Of a stretch of 64,000 nt of DNA, positions 16,591-25,080 are shown piece by piece. Below the pieces are notes generated by a model, which searched no databases, was not told the origin of the DNA, and was given only the letters and a program-made list of their open reading frames with translations. The stretch's first letter is position 1. Every line of letters begins with the position of its first letter. The translations under genes and the position numbers were made by a program. The stretch lies in contig CAVPEB010000001.1 of assembly GCA_963702765.1 (NCBI GenBank), forward strand, positions 45,357 to 109,356, read 5' to 3'. This stretch comes from DATMNR01 sp963702765. GTDB lineage: Bacteria > Chloroflexota > Ktedonobacteria > Ktedonobacterales > Ktedonobacteraceae.

Positions 16591-17373
16591 ATGTTCACTC
16601 TTGATTTGTCAGGAAAGACAGCGCTTATTACAGGATCCAGTCGAGGCCTTGGTCGTCATTACGCTTTGCATTTCGCCAACGCTGGCGCTGATGTGATCAT
16701 TCACGATGTAAACGAGAGTGCAGCCGCAGAGTTCGGAGAAGCTGCCTCAGGACCAGCGGTGGCGGATGAGATTCGTGCAATTGGCCGTAGAAGCTCCTAT
16801 TTTTCCGCGGATTTGACGGATCCTAATCAGGCAGAAAAACTTCTGAGGCAGTCATTGGATGAATTCGACCACATTGATATTCTCGTCAATAATGCCGGAG
16901 GTGATATCGGGGCACATACTCCCCGACCCGACCCAAACGACGCCCTTGATATTGATCCAGCCGACATACGCGCAGTCGTCGACCGCAACTTGCTCACTAC
17001 TATGTATACCTGCAAATATGGAGGTATGCATATGCGCGAGCGACGATCAGGCAAGATTATTAACGTGGGATCAATTGCTGGACACATACCCACCCAAACC
17101 GGGATTATTTATGCTGCTGCGAAAACTGCTATCACACACTTTACACGCTGTCTTGCTGAAGAACTGCGACCATTTGGGGTAAACGTGAATTGCATAGCCC
17201 CTTCACCGACATATACAGGCCGTTTTCTGGCAACAAGAACAGTTGACAGCCAGCAAGGGTTATCCCGACTACAACAGGTGACAAAACCTGAAGATATAGC
17301 CCACATTCTGCTATTTCTTGCCGGTCCGCAATCAGATGCTCTCACAGGGGAAACTATTGTATGCTGGATTTAG
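16591..17373 (+). CDS. SDR family oxidoreductase
   Basis: A 260-residue SDR with TGSSRGLGRH, NNAGGD, VGSIAG (catalytic Ser) and YAAAK (Tyr, Lys). An insertion after NNAGGD (HTPRPDPNDALDIDPADI) is unusual. The C-terminus stops at SDALTGETIVCWI, where most homologues continue to a DGG tail, so it may be slightly truncated. AAGGAGAG lies upstream of the ATG. A run of four GATACAA repeats precedes it, suggesting its own regulation. The substrate is unknown. Confidence 0.8.
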   Translation: MFTLDLSGKTALITGSSRGLGRHYALHFANAGADVIIHDVNESAAAEFGEAASGPAVADEIRAIGRRSSYFSADLTDPNQAEKLLRQSLDEFDHIDILVNNAGGDIGAHTPRPDPNDALDIDPADIRAVVDRNLLTTMYTCKYGGMHMRERRSGKIINVGSIAGHIPTQTGIIYAAAKTAITHFTRCLAEELRPFGVNVNCIAPSPTYTGRFLATRTVDSQQGLSRLQQVTKPEDIAHILLFLAGPQSDALTGETIVCWI

Positions 17374-17416
17374 GACAGGACCTATTGAACTTTTTTCACC
17401 AATCCAGGAGGTTGCG

Positions 17417-19084
17417 TTATAGCTCCCTCTGATGCTGATAGAAACCAGTGCATGCATACTTCGCAAAGACTCCACTCGTATAGTGTGGAGCAGGTTCCAC
17501 CCAATTCGACATGCGGTCAGCGATCTCGGTATCCGAAAGCTCCACGTCTAAACGCCGTGCATTGATATCGAAGGTGACGATATCTCCTTCTTGTAGAGCA
17601 GCGATCGGGCCGCCAAGCGCTGCTTCTGGGGAAACATGGCCAACCATCAAACCCTGCGTTGCCCCACTAAATCGTCCATCGGTGAGCAATGCGACAGTCT
17701 CCCCTAAACCTGCGCCAACAATGGCGCCAGTGACACCTAGCATTTCGCGCATTCCTGGCCCTCCGCGCGGGCCTTCGTAGCGAATGACCACAACATCACC
17801 CTCGTGAATACTTCCGTGCGTCACTGCTCTCATGGCATCTTCTTCACGGTCGAAAACCCTTGCTGGCCCACGGTGAAAAAGACGCTCGTGACCAGCGATT
17901 TTAACCACACACCCTTCTGGTGCGATATTACCCTTGAGGATAACCAGCCCTCCATTTGGTTTGATCGAGTTTGAGAGCGGACGCACAACATCCTGCCCTG
18001 GCGTCTCAATCGCTTTCTGTGCTTCTGCACCGATAGTGCGTCCACTGGGTGTCATTTGCTCCCCATCGACCAGATCAGCAGAGACAAGCCTTTGGATCAA
18101 AAGTGGAATTCCCCCGGCACGATCCAGGTCGACCGCCATATATCTCCCACCTGGCTTTAGATCTGCTAGCAGTGGAGTGCGCTTGCTAATGATATCGAAA
18201 TCGTCGATGGTAAGAGGAACACCAGCTTCACGGGCCATTGCCAGCAGGTGTAAGACCGCATTGGTCGACCCACCTGATGCAGCTACACCAGCGATGGCAT
18301 TTTCGAAAGCCTGGCGAGTCAAGATATCGCGTGGCGTAACTCCTCGTCTTAGGATGTCCATAACAAGTTCACCACAGTGTTGTGCTACTTGATCTTTACG
18401 CGGATCAGTAGCCGGGATACTCGCCGTACCCATAGGCGATAGGCCAATAAACTCCAGAACCATGGCCATGGTATTTGCTGTAAACTGACCTCCACAAGCA
18501 CCAGCCCCTGGACAGGCTACGTTCTCTAATTCGCGCAAGTCGGCATCGCTCATCTTGCCCGCTGCATTCGCGCCGATCGCCTCATAGACATCGCCAACAG
18601 TGACATCCTTCCCTTTGAAACGTCCAGGCGCAATAGAACCACCATACAAAATAAGCGCAGGCACATTCAACCTGATCAGCGCCATAGCCGCTCCTGGCAT
18701 GGTTTTGTCGCATCCTACCAGGGCAATCACGGCATCAAACATGTGACCTCGACCCACCAGCTCGATAGAATCGGCAATGACTTCGCGACTCACAAGGGAG
18801 GCTTTCATCCCCTCCGTGCCCATCGTCACCCCATCGCTAATAGCTATGGTGTTGAACTCCATCGGCGTTCCGCCAGCCGCCCGAATGCCCTCTTTCACTT
18901 TTACCGCCAGGCGGCGCAAGTGGAAGTTACAGGGCATAGTCTCAGTCCATGTATTGGCTACACCAATAATCGGACGTTTTAGATCTTCGTCTGTAAATCC
19001 AATACCTTTGAGCATGGCTCGAGCGCCAGCGCGTTCACGACCATTAGTGATAATACTGCTACGTTGTTTGGGATCGAGTGTCAT
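17417..19084 (-). CDS. ilvD: Dihydroxy-acid dehydratase
   Basis: A complete ~555-residue IlvD/Edd family enzyme. It dehydrates 2,3-dihydroxy-isovalerate and 2,3-dihydroxy-3-methylvalerate in valine/isoleucine synthesis. Fe-S cluster cysteines are visible in TMPCNFHL, GCDKTMPG and CPGAGACGGQFTANTM. SGGSTNAVLHLLA and the C-terminal GRFSGATQGLMVGHVSPEA are family signatures. Sequence and length fit true IlvD, though relatives act on sugar acids and the neighbouring genes are sugar-type enzymes. AGGAG is 6 bases before the ATG at 19084; an ATG two codons earlier overlaps that site. It converges on the SDR gene. Confidence 0.93.
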   Translation of the reverse strand: MTLDPKQRSSIITNGRERAGARAMLKGIGFTDEDLKRPIIGVANTWTETMPCNFHLRRLAVKVKEGIRAAGGTPMEFNTIAISDGVTMGTEGMKASLVSREVIADSIELVGRGHMFDAVIALVGCDKTMPGAAMALIRLNVPALILYGGSIAPGRFKGKDVTVGDVYEAIGANAAGKMSDADLRELENVACPGAGACGGQFTANTMAMVLEFIGLSPMGTASIPATDPRKDQVAQHCGELVMDILRRGVTPRDILTRQAFENAIAGVAASGGSTNAVLHLLAMAREAGVPLTIDDFDIISKRTPLLADLKPGGRYMAVDLDRAGGIPLLIQRLVSADLVDGEQMTPSGRTIGAEAQKAIETPGQDVVRPLSNSIKPNGGLVILKGNIAPEGCVVKIAGHERLFHRGPARVFDREEDAMRAVTHGSIHEGDVVVIRYEGPRGGPGMREMLGVTGAIVGAGLGETVALLTDGRFSGATQGLMVGHVSPEAALGGPIAALQEGDIVTFDINARRLDVELSDTEIADRMSNWVEPAPHYTSGVFAKYACTGFYQHQREL

Positions 19085-19104
19085 AGTCATCTCCTATCAA
19101 AATA

Positions 19105-20796
19105 CTACTCATTGCTGATCCCTTCACTTTCACGTTTTCTCTGTAAGGTCAGCAAGGTCATATCATCTTCTTGCTCCCATCTATCTCCAGTGAATCTTCT
19201 AAGTTCGCCCAGCAAGAAGTCGATGAGCTTTTCATCACCAGGATGCTCCTGGAGCAACGCCTTCAAGCGAGGAAAGCCAAACATTTCACGTTCAGTGTTA
19301 TGGGCCTCCACCAGACCATCGCTGTAGAAGAGTATACTTTCATTAATACCTATGATTAATTCTTGCTCCTCATAGTGCATTCCTGGCATTAAGCCTAGAG
19401 GCATGCCAGTTGCGTTCAACTCGTACACCGAATCTATATGTTGTCGATAGGGTAAATCGTGTCCAGCATTGGCAAAGTGAAGCTTACCGCTATGCGGATC
19501 AAGCACCCCAAAAAAGCAGGTCACAAACATGTTTGGAGGAATATCGGAATAAAGAAGATCATTTACTCTTGCCAGTACCTCTCCTGGAGAGGTACTCACC
19601 TGAGCAGCAGCACGTAGCATACTACGAGTGCTAGCCATCACCATTGCGGCTGGCACACCCTTATCTGCAACATCACCTATCACTAATCCCAGGCGACCAT
19701 CATCAAATGTGAGAAAATCGTACAGGTCGCCCCCAACCTCTCTTGCAGACTGATAGTATGTCGCAATCTGCCATCCGGCAAGTGCAGGTACCTCTTTAGG
19801 TAGTAGGGAGTGCTGAATGAGATGTGCAGTGCGTAATTCTTGTTCAATACGTGTACGTTCTTCAAGACGCACATTCTGCTCGATCAATGCCTGACGTTGA
19901 GCCATATTCTCGACTAATTGTCCCGCCATCTGATTGAATTGCCGTTCCAATTGCCCGATTTCATCTTGCCTACTGATTGGTACCCGTTGGGTAAAGTCTC
20001 CATTGGCGAACTTTGCTGTAGCGCTCACCAAGCGATCGAGGCGTCCCACCAGACCTTTTGTAGTCATAAACCCAAAGAGAGTGCCGATCGGAACAGTGAT
20101 GATGAGCCAGAACAAGGCAGTAATGAGCAAAAATTGTACGAAACCTAGGAAATCCGCCGAGACACCTATTTGAGGCGTCTCTTGTACATAGATCGCTCCT
20201 ATTGCTTTCCTCTCTTTGCCCCATACAGGCTCGACAGCGACAACGATATGACCTTGTGACGTACTCTCATCCACGCTTCCAGCTTTTCCTTCAAATGCAT
20301 TGTTTATGAGTGGAACCTGCTTCGGCAACAAGAGAGCAGCTGAGGTCGAGACAGGATAATGCGCAGGATAAGAACTGGCAAGTATCTTGCCATCGGGAGC
20401 AAGTAAAAGCACAAACTTACCCATCTGAGGAGAAGAGTTTGAATTACTGTAATCTATCGATTCAGCGGTATATCCCGCAGGTAAAACGAGCGAGGAAGAT
20501 TGGCCAGGTTGAAATGTGGAGTGAGGGTCAAGAGCATTACCACCACCCTGGACGGCCGCAACAAGCGCATAGATCTGTGCACTTTGTTTCGCTGTGTCCA
20601 GAATCCCCAGGTCAACAAATGGCAAACGAGGAACAACTAAAAAGAAGATTAGGCTCAATAGAAGTTCTAGTAGCAAAGCAATGGTTACAGATAATACAAC
20701 ATATGAGATGGTCATACGCATTTGCAATCTTGACCACATCTTCACTGTTTTACGCTTGCGCTTCGCAGACTTACTGTTCTTCTCTTCTGCCTTCAT
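19105..20796 (-). CDS. Membrane-bound HAMP - PP2C (SpoIIE/RsbU-type) serine phosphatase
   Basis: A 563-residue sensor phosphatase. A basic N-terminus precedes a membrane helix at ~28-55. Residues ~56-215 are probably extracytoplasmic and contain a Cache/PAS-like segment (KFVLLLAPDGKILASSYP). A second helix at ~218-245 leads to a HAMP linker (GRLDRLVSATAKFANGDF). The PP2C domain has GGDLYDF and GDVADKG metal ligands, FANAGHDLP and FYSDGLVEA. Such enzymes dephosphorylate anti-anti-sigma factors in partner-switching stress or sporulation control. No anti-sigma or STAS gene lies nearby. It sits 20 bases upstream of ilvD on the same strand. Confidence 0.88.
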   Translation of the reverse strand: MKAEEKNSKSAKRKRKTVKMWSRLQMRMTISYVVLSVTIALLLELLLSLIFFLVVPRLPFVDLGILDTAKQSAQIYALVAAVQGGGNALDPHSTFQPGQSSSLVLPAGYTAESIDYSNSNSSPQMGKFVLLLAPDGKILASSYPAHYPVSTSAALLLPKQVPLINNAFEGKAGSVDESTSQGHIVVAVEPVWGKERKAIGAIYVQETPQIGVSADFLGFVQFLLITALFWLIITVPIGTLFGFMTTKGLVGRLDRLVSATAKFANGDFTQRVPISRQDEIGQLERQFNQMAGQLVENMAQRQALIEQNVRLEERTRIEQELRTAHLIQHSLLPKEVPALAGWQIATYYQSAREVGGDLYDFLTFDDGRLGLVIGDVADKGVPAAMVMASTRSMLRAAAQVSTSPGEVLARVNDLLYSDIPPNMFVTCFFGVLDPHSGKLHFANAGHDLPYRQHIDSVYELNATGMPLGLMPGMHYEEQELIIGINESILFYSDGLVEAHNTEREMFGFPRLKALLQEHPGDEKLIDFLLGELRRFTGDRWEQEDDMTLLTLQRKRESEGISNE

Positions 20797-20962
20797 GACA
20801 CTTTTTCTATATATTATCTAATTGGTTGAAATTTTTAGCTTCTTTCACATGAGCATAATGAGCCAGGAATATGTTCAAGGCTCTTTGAATCGAGTAGACA
20901 ATGCAGATATTGTACATCACATACTGGCTAGACCCAAGTCGGAATCAACTGCTGTATTATGT

Positions 20963-21760
20963 TCAAAATAGGAGTTGGTCTAATCCACGCACCAACCCAC
21001 GTACATCCATTACTTTGCTCGCAGCCAGGAGCGTGCCACCAACATACGGTTCGGCGCTTGATCCAGCATCATGGCGAATACTCAGGCGTTCATCGGGCAA
21101 CCCAAAGATTGTTTCAAATGCAATAACATAGCCAGGCAAACGTATTGAATGAACTTGCGTATCCTTCGATTGTGGTTCCACGTGCCTCTTTTGGACCATA
21201 TGTTTGTTCAATCGGCACAGTCAGTTTATTCGTAGCTATTTTGCCAATGCTTCAGCCAACTCACGTGTCGTCCCGCTAGGTGCATCTATTTTATTGGCAC
21301 TCGCATAATCAATGATTTCCCAGGAAGGCAGAAATTTGGCAGCAATCAATGCGAAATGCTTTGCCAGAGCCGCCGTTATGGAGAAATTGCCAGCGGCGAT
21401 AACACCAAGCTTCAGTTCCTGCGCTCTTTGTTCAATTGTATCAAAATCACTCGCTGTCAGACCTGATGTTCCAACGACCACATGCACGCCTTTCTCTAGT
21501 GCTTTCAGGATATGGGCCTTCACTGCATCGGGATCGGTATAATCTATCAACACATCAGTTGGAATTGCTAAAGCCTCTTCTAGCGTTGCAACGATGTTCA
21601 GCCCAACCTTATCACGACCTAATGCCTCCCCGACATCGATACCTGCATGTTTGCGTGCTATAGCGCCTACAAGCTGAAATTCTTCAGACTCCAGAATCTT
21701 GCGCGTTACAGCACTACCAGTCCAGCCTGTAACACCAGCAACGCAAACTCGAATGACCAT
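20963..21760 (-). CDS. dapB: 4-hydroxy-tetrahydrodipicolinate reductase, two compensating frameshifts
   Basis: DapB reduces the dihydrodipicolinate precursor with NAD(P)H in the diaminopimelate/lysine pathway. The N-terminal part has VAGVTGWTGSAV (Rossmann loop), VVGTSGL, AAGNFSITAAL and the substrate-binding IDAPSGT. The frame then stops at 21236 (..EALAK, TAG). A second frame carries LTVPIEQTYGPKEARGTTIE, and the first frame resumes with TQVHSIRLPGYVIAFE to the end. Adding one T to T4 at 21239-21242 and deleting one base near 21161 restores 265 residues, the usual DapB length. AAAGGAT precedes the ATG at 21760. The two lesions cancel within ~80 bases, so sequence error or decay are both possible. 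Confidence 0.85.
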
Positions 21761-21778
21761 AAATCCAAATCCTTTCCT

Positions 21779-21800
21779 CACTGCCACGTTTGTGGCAGTG
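21779..21800. repeat. Hairpin in the dapB leader
   Basis: CACTGCCAC (21779-21787) and GTGGCAGTG (21792-21800) form a 9-bp perfect stem with loop GTTT, ending 18 bases before the dapB ATG. It could affect translation or mark an upstream transcript end. Confidence 0.5.
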
Positions 21801-22503
21801 CTGCATACTAGAACTTAACTCAACTTTATTTTGTACAAAATAAAGTTAGTAAGAGGCACCTTCAAAACTTTATTTAGATTCGGAAGTCGCTTGCCGATCA
21901 CGTGTGAATGGTCCTTCTGATGTGGCGCAGGTAGAGGCTGGGCGTAAAAAGCCGTGCAACCAAGCCGCGCAACGGTTCAATCAAATGCACACGTTGTGTG
22001 AGGCATGTCAAGCTCAATTTATGATGATCATGAGGAGCGACTCCACAAACCATTTCTCCCTATTTTTGATCAATCTATTACTAGTGTACCACATTCCTTT
22101 TTGTAAGCTCATCTTCTCCAAATGGCTCCTCAGGCCATTTCGTACACCCTAAGTTATCGCAGTTTTTCGCTACTAAAGCAAGAAATGACTTTTATTGCTT
22201 GGGCATCCCGGGTTTCTGACTTTTCTACTTCTATAACCGCTTGTATTGCAACTGAAAAAACCCCCGGAATTTCGTGATACAGTCGTTATACTTCAGCTGA
22301 GTTTCTTGATATCCTTGTGACGTCGATGCATTATTATTCGAATGTATGTAATAGTGTGAGTTGCTTGCACTGCTGAAGGTAACCCATGAGTGTTTGATAA
22401 TTGGCATACCTACTGAGAGAATAGCTAAACCACTACATAGAACAAAGTAGTTCAAGTGACTATTATGCTTAGTGCGTTCATTGGTTAGTGAGGAGGTAGC
22501 ACT
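21801..22503. other. ~700-base intergenic region
   Basis: The region lies between dapB and the divergent hydrolase gene, and is mostly A+T-rich. A minus-strand frame (22515-22231) has one hydrophobic segment (NYFVLCSGLAILSVGMPI) but no credible start codon or ribosome-binding site. I see no RNA gene, and cannot rule out a decayed small gene. Confidence 0.4.
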
Positions 22504-23541
22504 ATGTCTACTCAAATATCGCCACCTACTGCACCTGATTCGCCTGCAGCAGATAAGTCTACTAAAGCAGCCAGAGGCTTTCGCAGATTCGTGGCAGTTT
22601 TACTTGCTCTTTCAATAGTTTTGACCGCCGTCTATGCAGCCATCTCAATCACTTTTGCTACGAAGTCGATCCAGACGACGAGGGTCCCTCTTTACGCCAC
22701 GCCAGCCTCGCTTGGCCTTCAGTACAAGGATGTCACCTTCCCCAGCCGGGAAGATCAGCTTCAACTGAGCGGCTGGTTTATTCCTGGCGTCCTCCCAAAT
22801 GGCAGGTTGACGGCACAGCGCACAATCATTGTCGTGCATGGAAACAATGCAAACCGGGCTGATCAAAGCGTCGGACTGCTCAACCTTAGCGGCACATTCG
22901 CTCGTAACGGCTTCGCTGTGCTCGCATTCGACGTGCGTGGCAATGGGGTGTCTTCACCAGCCCCTCGATCATTTGGCTACTTTGAACAGCGCGATGTGCT
23001 GGGTGCCGTCGATTTCCTGAGGTCTGGCTCGATTCCTTACCCAGATCTAGGTCGTCCCCGCGCAATCGCTGGATATGGTCTCTCGATGGGTGGTTCCGCG
23101 CTCCTCCTGGCAGCAGCCCATGAGCCTGCTATCAGCGCTATTGTAGCGGACAGCACCGCGACCGATTATCTCCCGATCCTCGAGCGTGAGGCACCAAAGG
23201 CATCCAATCTCCCATCGTTCTTCACGCCTGGCATGTTTCTGGCAGCACGTGCGATCTATGGCATAGACTTCTACAATATTCGCCCGGTCGATGTGGTGGC
23301 TCAGCTTGCGCCACGGCCACTCTTCTTCATTCAGGGCGATGCTGATACCTTTGTCCCCCCATCTTATATGGGCGACTTAGCAGCAGCAGCTAGAGCAGCA
23401 CCCAATGCCCATGTCCAGACCTGGTTAGTTCCAGGAGCCGCTCATGCCCAGTCCTACAACACTCAGCCGCAAGAGTATATGAGTCGTGTCGTCGCTTTTT
23501 ATACAGCAGCGATGGGACCTGATACCAGCGCTTCGAGCTGA
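22504..23541 (+). CDS. Membrane-anchored alpha/beta hydrolase
   Basis: A 345-residue protein. A membrane helix at ~28-50 (FVAVLLALSIVLTAVYAAI) is followed by an alpha/beta-hydrolase domain outside the cell. IIVVHGNN marks the oxyanion-hole strand, and the nucleophile elbow is GLSMGG (Ser near residue 198). The acid is probably the Asp of GDADTFV and the His lies in PGAAHAQSY. It resembles the BAAT/YqkD-like esterase group, and its substrate is unknown. GAGGAGG lies 9 bases before the ATG. A small membrane protein gene follows 19 bases after the stop. Confidence 0.87.
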   Translation: MSTQISPPTAPDSPAADKSTKAARGFRRFVAVLLALSIVLTAVYAAISITFATKSIQTTRVPLYATPASLGLQYKDVTFPSREDQLQLSGWFIPGVLPNGRLTAQRTIIVVHGNNANRADQSVGLLNLSGTFARNGFAVLAFDVRGNGVSSPAPRSFGYFEQRDVLGAVDFLRSGSIPYPDLGRPRAIAGYGLSMGGSALLLAAAHEPAISAIVADSTATDYLPILEREAPKASNLPSFFTPGMFLAARAIYGIDFYNIRPVDVVAQLAPRPLFFIQGDADTFVPPSYMGDLAAAARAAPNAHVQTWLVPGAAHAQSYNTQPQEYMSRVVAFYTAAMGPDTSASS

Positions 23542-23560
23542 AGCCAGAAAGGAGAAAGCC

Positions 23561-23971
23561 ATGTCTATCCATGCTATGAATGAAACCAACATCGCAGCAC
23601 AGGAACGTACTACAGCTCCAAAAAGGACTGGATGGCGTGGAGTTCTTGTAGGCCTGATTCCGCTGGGACTACTGGCAGGCATCGTGTTGATTACGTTACT
23701 CGTCACTGCGCTCGTTCGCCAACTGGTTGCAGGATCGGGATTTTTCGTGCAGCAGCAAACAGCTTTGATTGCCCTGATCGTTGGCCTGATTTTAGCCATC
23801 GTCGTGTTCGCCGTGGCTAGCTGGCGCGTATTGCGGCACGTGAAAATCTGGCAACGAGATGGAACAACAACGCAGGCGAACGCAGCATTGTGGGCACTTA
23901 CTGCCACCGCCCTGATTATTGTACTGCCGGTTCTGCTGGCGATCATTTTACCCCAGCATCCCGCACCGTGA
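23561..23971 (+). CDS. Small integral membrane protein
   Basis: A 136-residue protein with three predicted membrane helices (GLIPLGLLAGIVLITLLVTA, ALIALIVGLILAIVVFAVA and WALTATALIIVLPVLLAI). The start ATG at 23561 has GAAAGGAG just upstream. It follows the anchored hydrolase in one likely operon and may be its membrane partner; that role is inference only. Confidence 0.7.
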   Translation: MSIHAMNETNIAAQERTTAPKRTGWRGVLVGLIPLGLLAGIVLITLLVTALVRQLVAGSGFFVQQQTALIALIVGLILAIVVFAVASWRVLRHVKIWQRDGTTTQANAALWALTATALIIVLPVLLAIILPQHPAP

Positions 23972-23989
23972 TTCTTGAGTAAAAGTTTT

Positions 23990-24022
23990 CAAGGGAATCG
24001 GGGATTTCTCCTGATTCCCTTG
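23990..24022 (+). terminator. Hairpin after hydrolase operon
   Basis: CAAGGGAATC (23990-23999) and GATTCCCTTG (24013-24022) form a perfect 10-bp stem with a 13-base loop. It lies 19 bases after the small membrane protein gene. The ~200 bases between it and the next gene show nothing else. Confidence 0.6.
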
Positions 24023-24220
24023 CAGAACTATTCTTCAACGGTTTTCTACTTGTCTTGCTCGATTCCTTTGGCATGTCCAATGAACTCAGACAATCGCACA
24101 TCTTTATTGCTCATCTCTTGCAGGCAGTTTCGCCTCTTTTTCGGGTCGCTTCAGGCTTTTTTAAATAGCCCTGCCTTGCGCTCAAAAATTTACAAAGTCG
24201 AGCTTAGTGAAACGATGCAA

Positions 24221-24799
24221 TTAGAGCTTCATAGCTTTCAGAAATTCCTCTACCTGGTGCCTGTCAATATTCGACTTCTCAGCATATTTCAAAATTTCCT
24301 CCTCCTGACGGGCATGCATCTGCTTAATTAACTCCTGCTTCGAGGGGTCAATGCCCCTTGGAGAAGACTGGCTAATTTCGTACAGAAACCCCATCATATC
24401 CAACAGCTTAAGCTCATCATGCAGCGTTTGATCCTCTTCAATTGAAAAAGCGCTCAAAATATCGTTCTGAATATTGTCGATGGCTTCTTTAACAGCAGAT
24501 GTTTTGAAAAAGGGTAAAATGTCTCCAATGACAGCCTCATGTGCATCATGCACCAAAGCCAGCGTTACCAGTCTATCCCGTTTCTCCTGCGGATAGGAAT
24601 TAAATGCCGACCAATACAACACCAGGAAAGCCACCGCCATTGTGTGCTGCCCTACATTCCATGTGCCAAATCCCGAAACGCCATACACGCGGGGAATATT
24701 GAAAATATTCATGAGGAAATCCAGGTTGGGATGTTTCGAGACATGACCCAGCATACCCTGGGGAGTAAAGATGTTCTCATAGTCAATATGTTCATCCAT
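24221..24799 (-). CDS. HD-domain phosphohydrolase (YfbR-like), possibly 5'-truncated
   Basis: An HD-superfamily metal-dependent phosphohydrolase. The ligands are H in WNVGQHTMA, the HD pair plus E in LVHDAHEAVIGD, and a later Asp in HDELKLLDMM. The arrangement is like 5'-deoxynucleotidase YfbR, which removes phosphate from dNMPs. The start at 24799 has AAAGGG upstream. The frame stays open to TTG at 24922 and closes right at the edge of the neighbouring IS607-like element. The insertion may therefore have removed native upstream codons or the promoter. The catalytic core is complete. Confidence 0.75.
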   Translation of the reverse strand: MDEHIDYENIFTPQGMLGHVSKHPNLDFLMNIFNIPRVYGVSGFGTWNVGQHTMAVAFLVLYWSAFNSYPQEKRDRLVTLALVHDAHEAVIGDILPFFKTSAVKEAIDNIQNDILSAFSIEEDQTLHDELKLLDMMGFLYEISQSSPRGIDPSKQELIKQMHARQEEEILKYAEKSNIDRHQVEEFLKAMKL

Positions 24800-24914
24800 A
24801 AATGTGCCTGACCCTTTCCTTGTCATGAAGTCTGCTCTACTCGAAGTTAGCTTCCCAACATATTTAAGAGCATCATCACTATAATAGTTGCCAAAACCTT
24901 CACCAGGTCTTGCA

Positions 24915-25080
24915 CCGGTCAAGATTCTGTCGTTAACCTACGTCCGTTGAAGTTTCTGAGCTAGCCCAAAGGCCCAACTGGACGGGAGGCTCAACTACGG
25001 TGAGCCTGTTTTTCTGCTTCCATTCGTGATGTCGCCGCAGGAGCAAGACTTTGACCTCGCCCTTGTTTTTGCAGGCAGCC
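24915..25080 (-). ncRNA. Candidate TnpB guide (omega) RNA at the element's right end
   Basis: In TnpB elements the scaffold RNA overlaps the 3' end of tnpB and continues into flanking DNA as the guide. The last tnpB codons here (GAAACTTCAACGG near 24950) would be the scaffold end. The guide would then read into the HD gene's upstream flank. The position is inferred from other TnpB families; no structure was computed. Confidence 0.3.

Noticed and set aside
20310..20798. A 162-codon plus-strand frame
   Set aside because: Antisense to the PP2C phosphatase gene, low-complexity composition and no start signal.
22231..22515. A 94-codon minus-strand frame with one hydrophobic segment
   Set aside because: Only a TTG inside the hydrolase gene could start it, with no ribosome-binding site; left as unsupported.
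23425..23946. A 173-codon minus-strand frame opposite the small membrane protein
   Set aside because: Ser/Cys/Arg-rich translation without a ribosome-binding site; the plus-strand gene has clear membrane helices and a good start.
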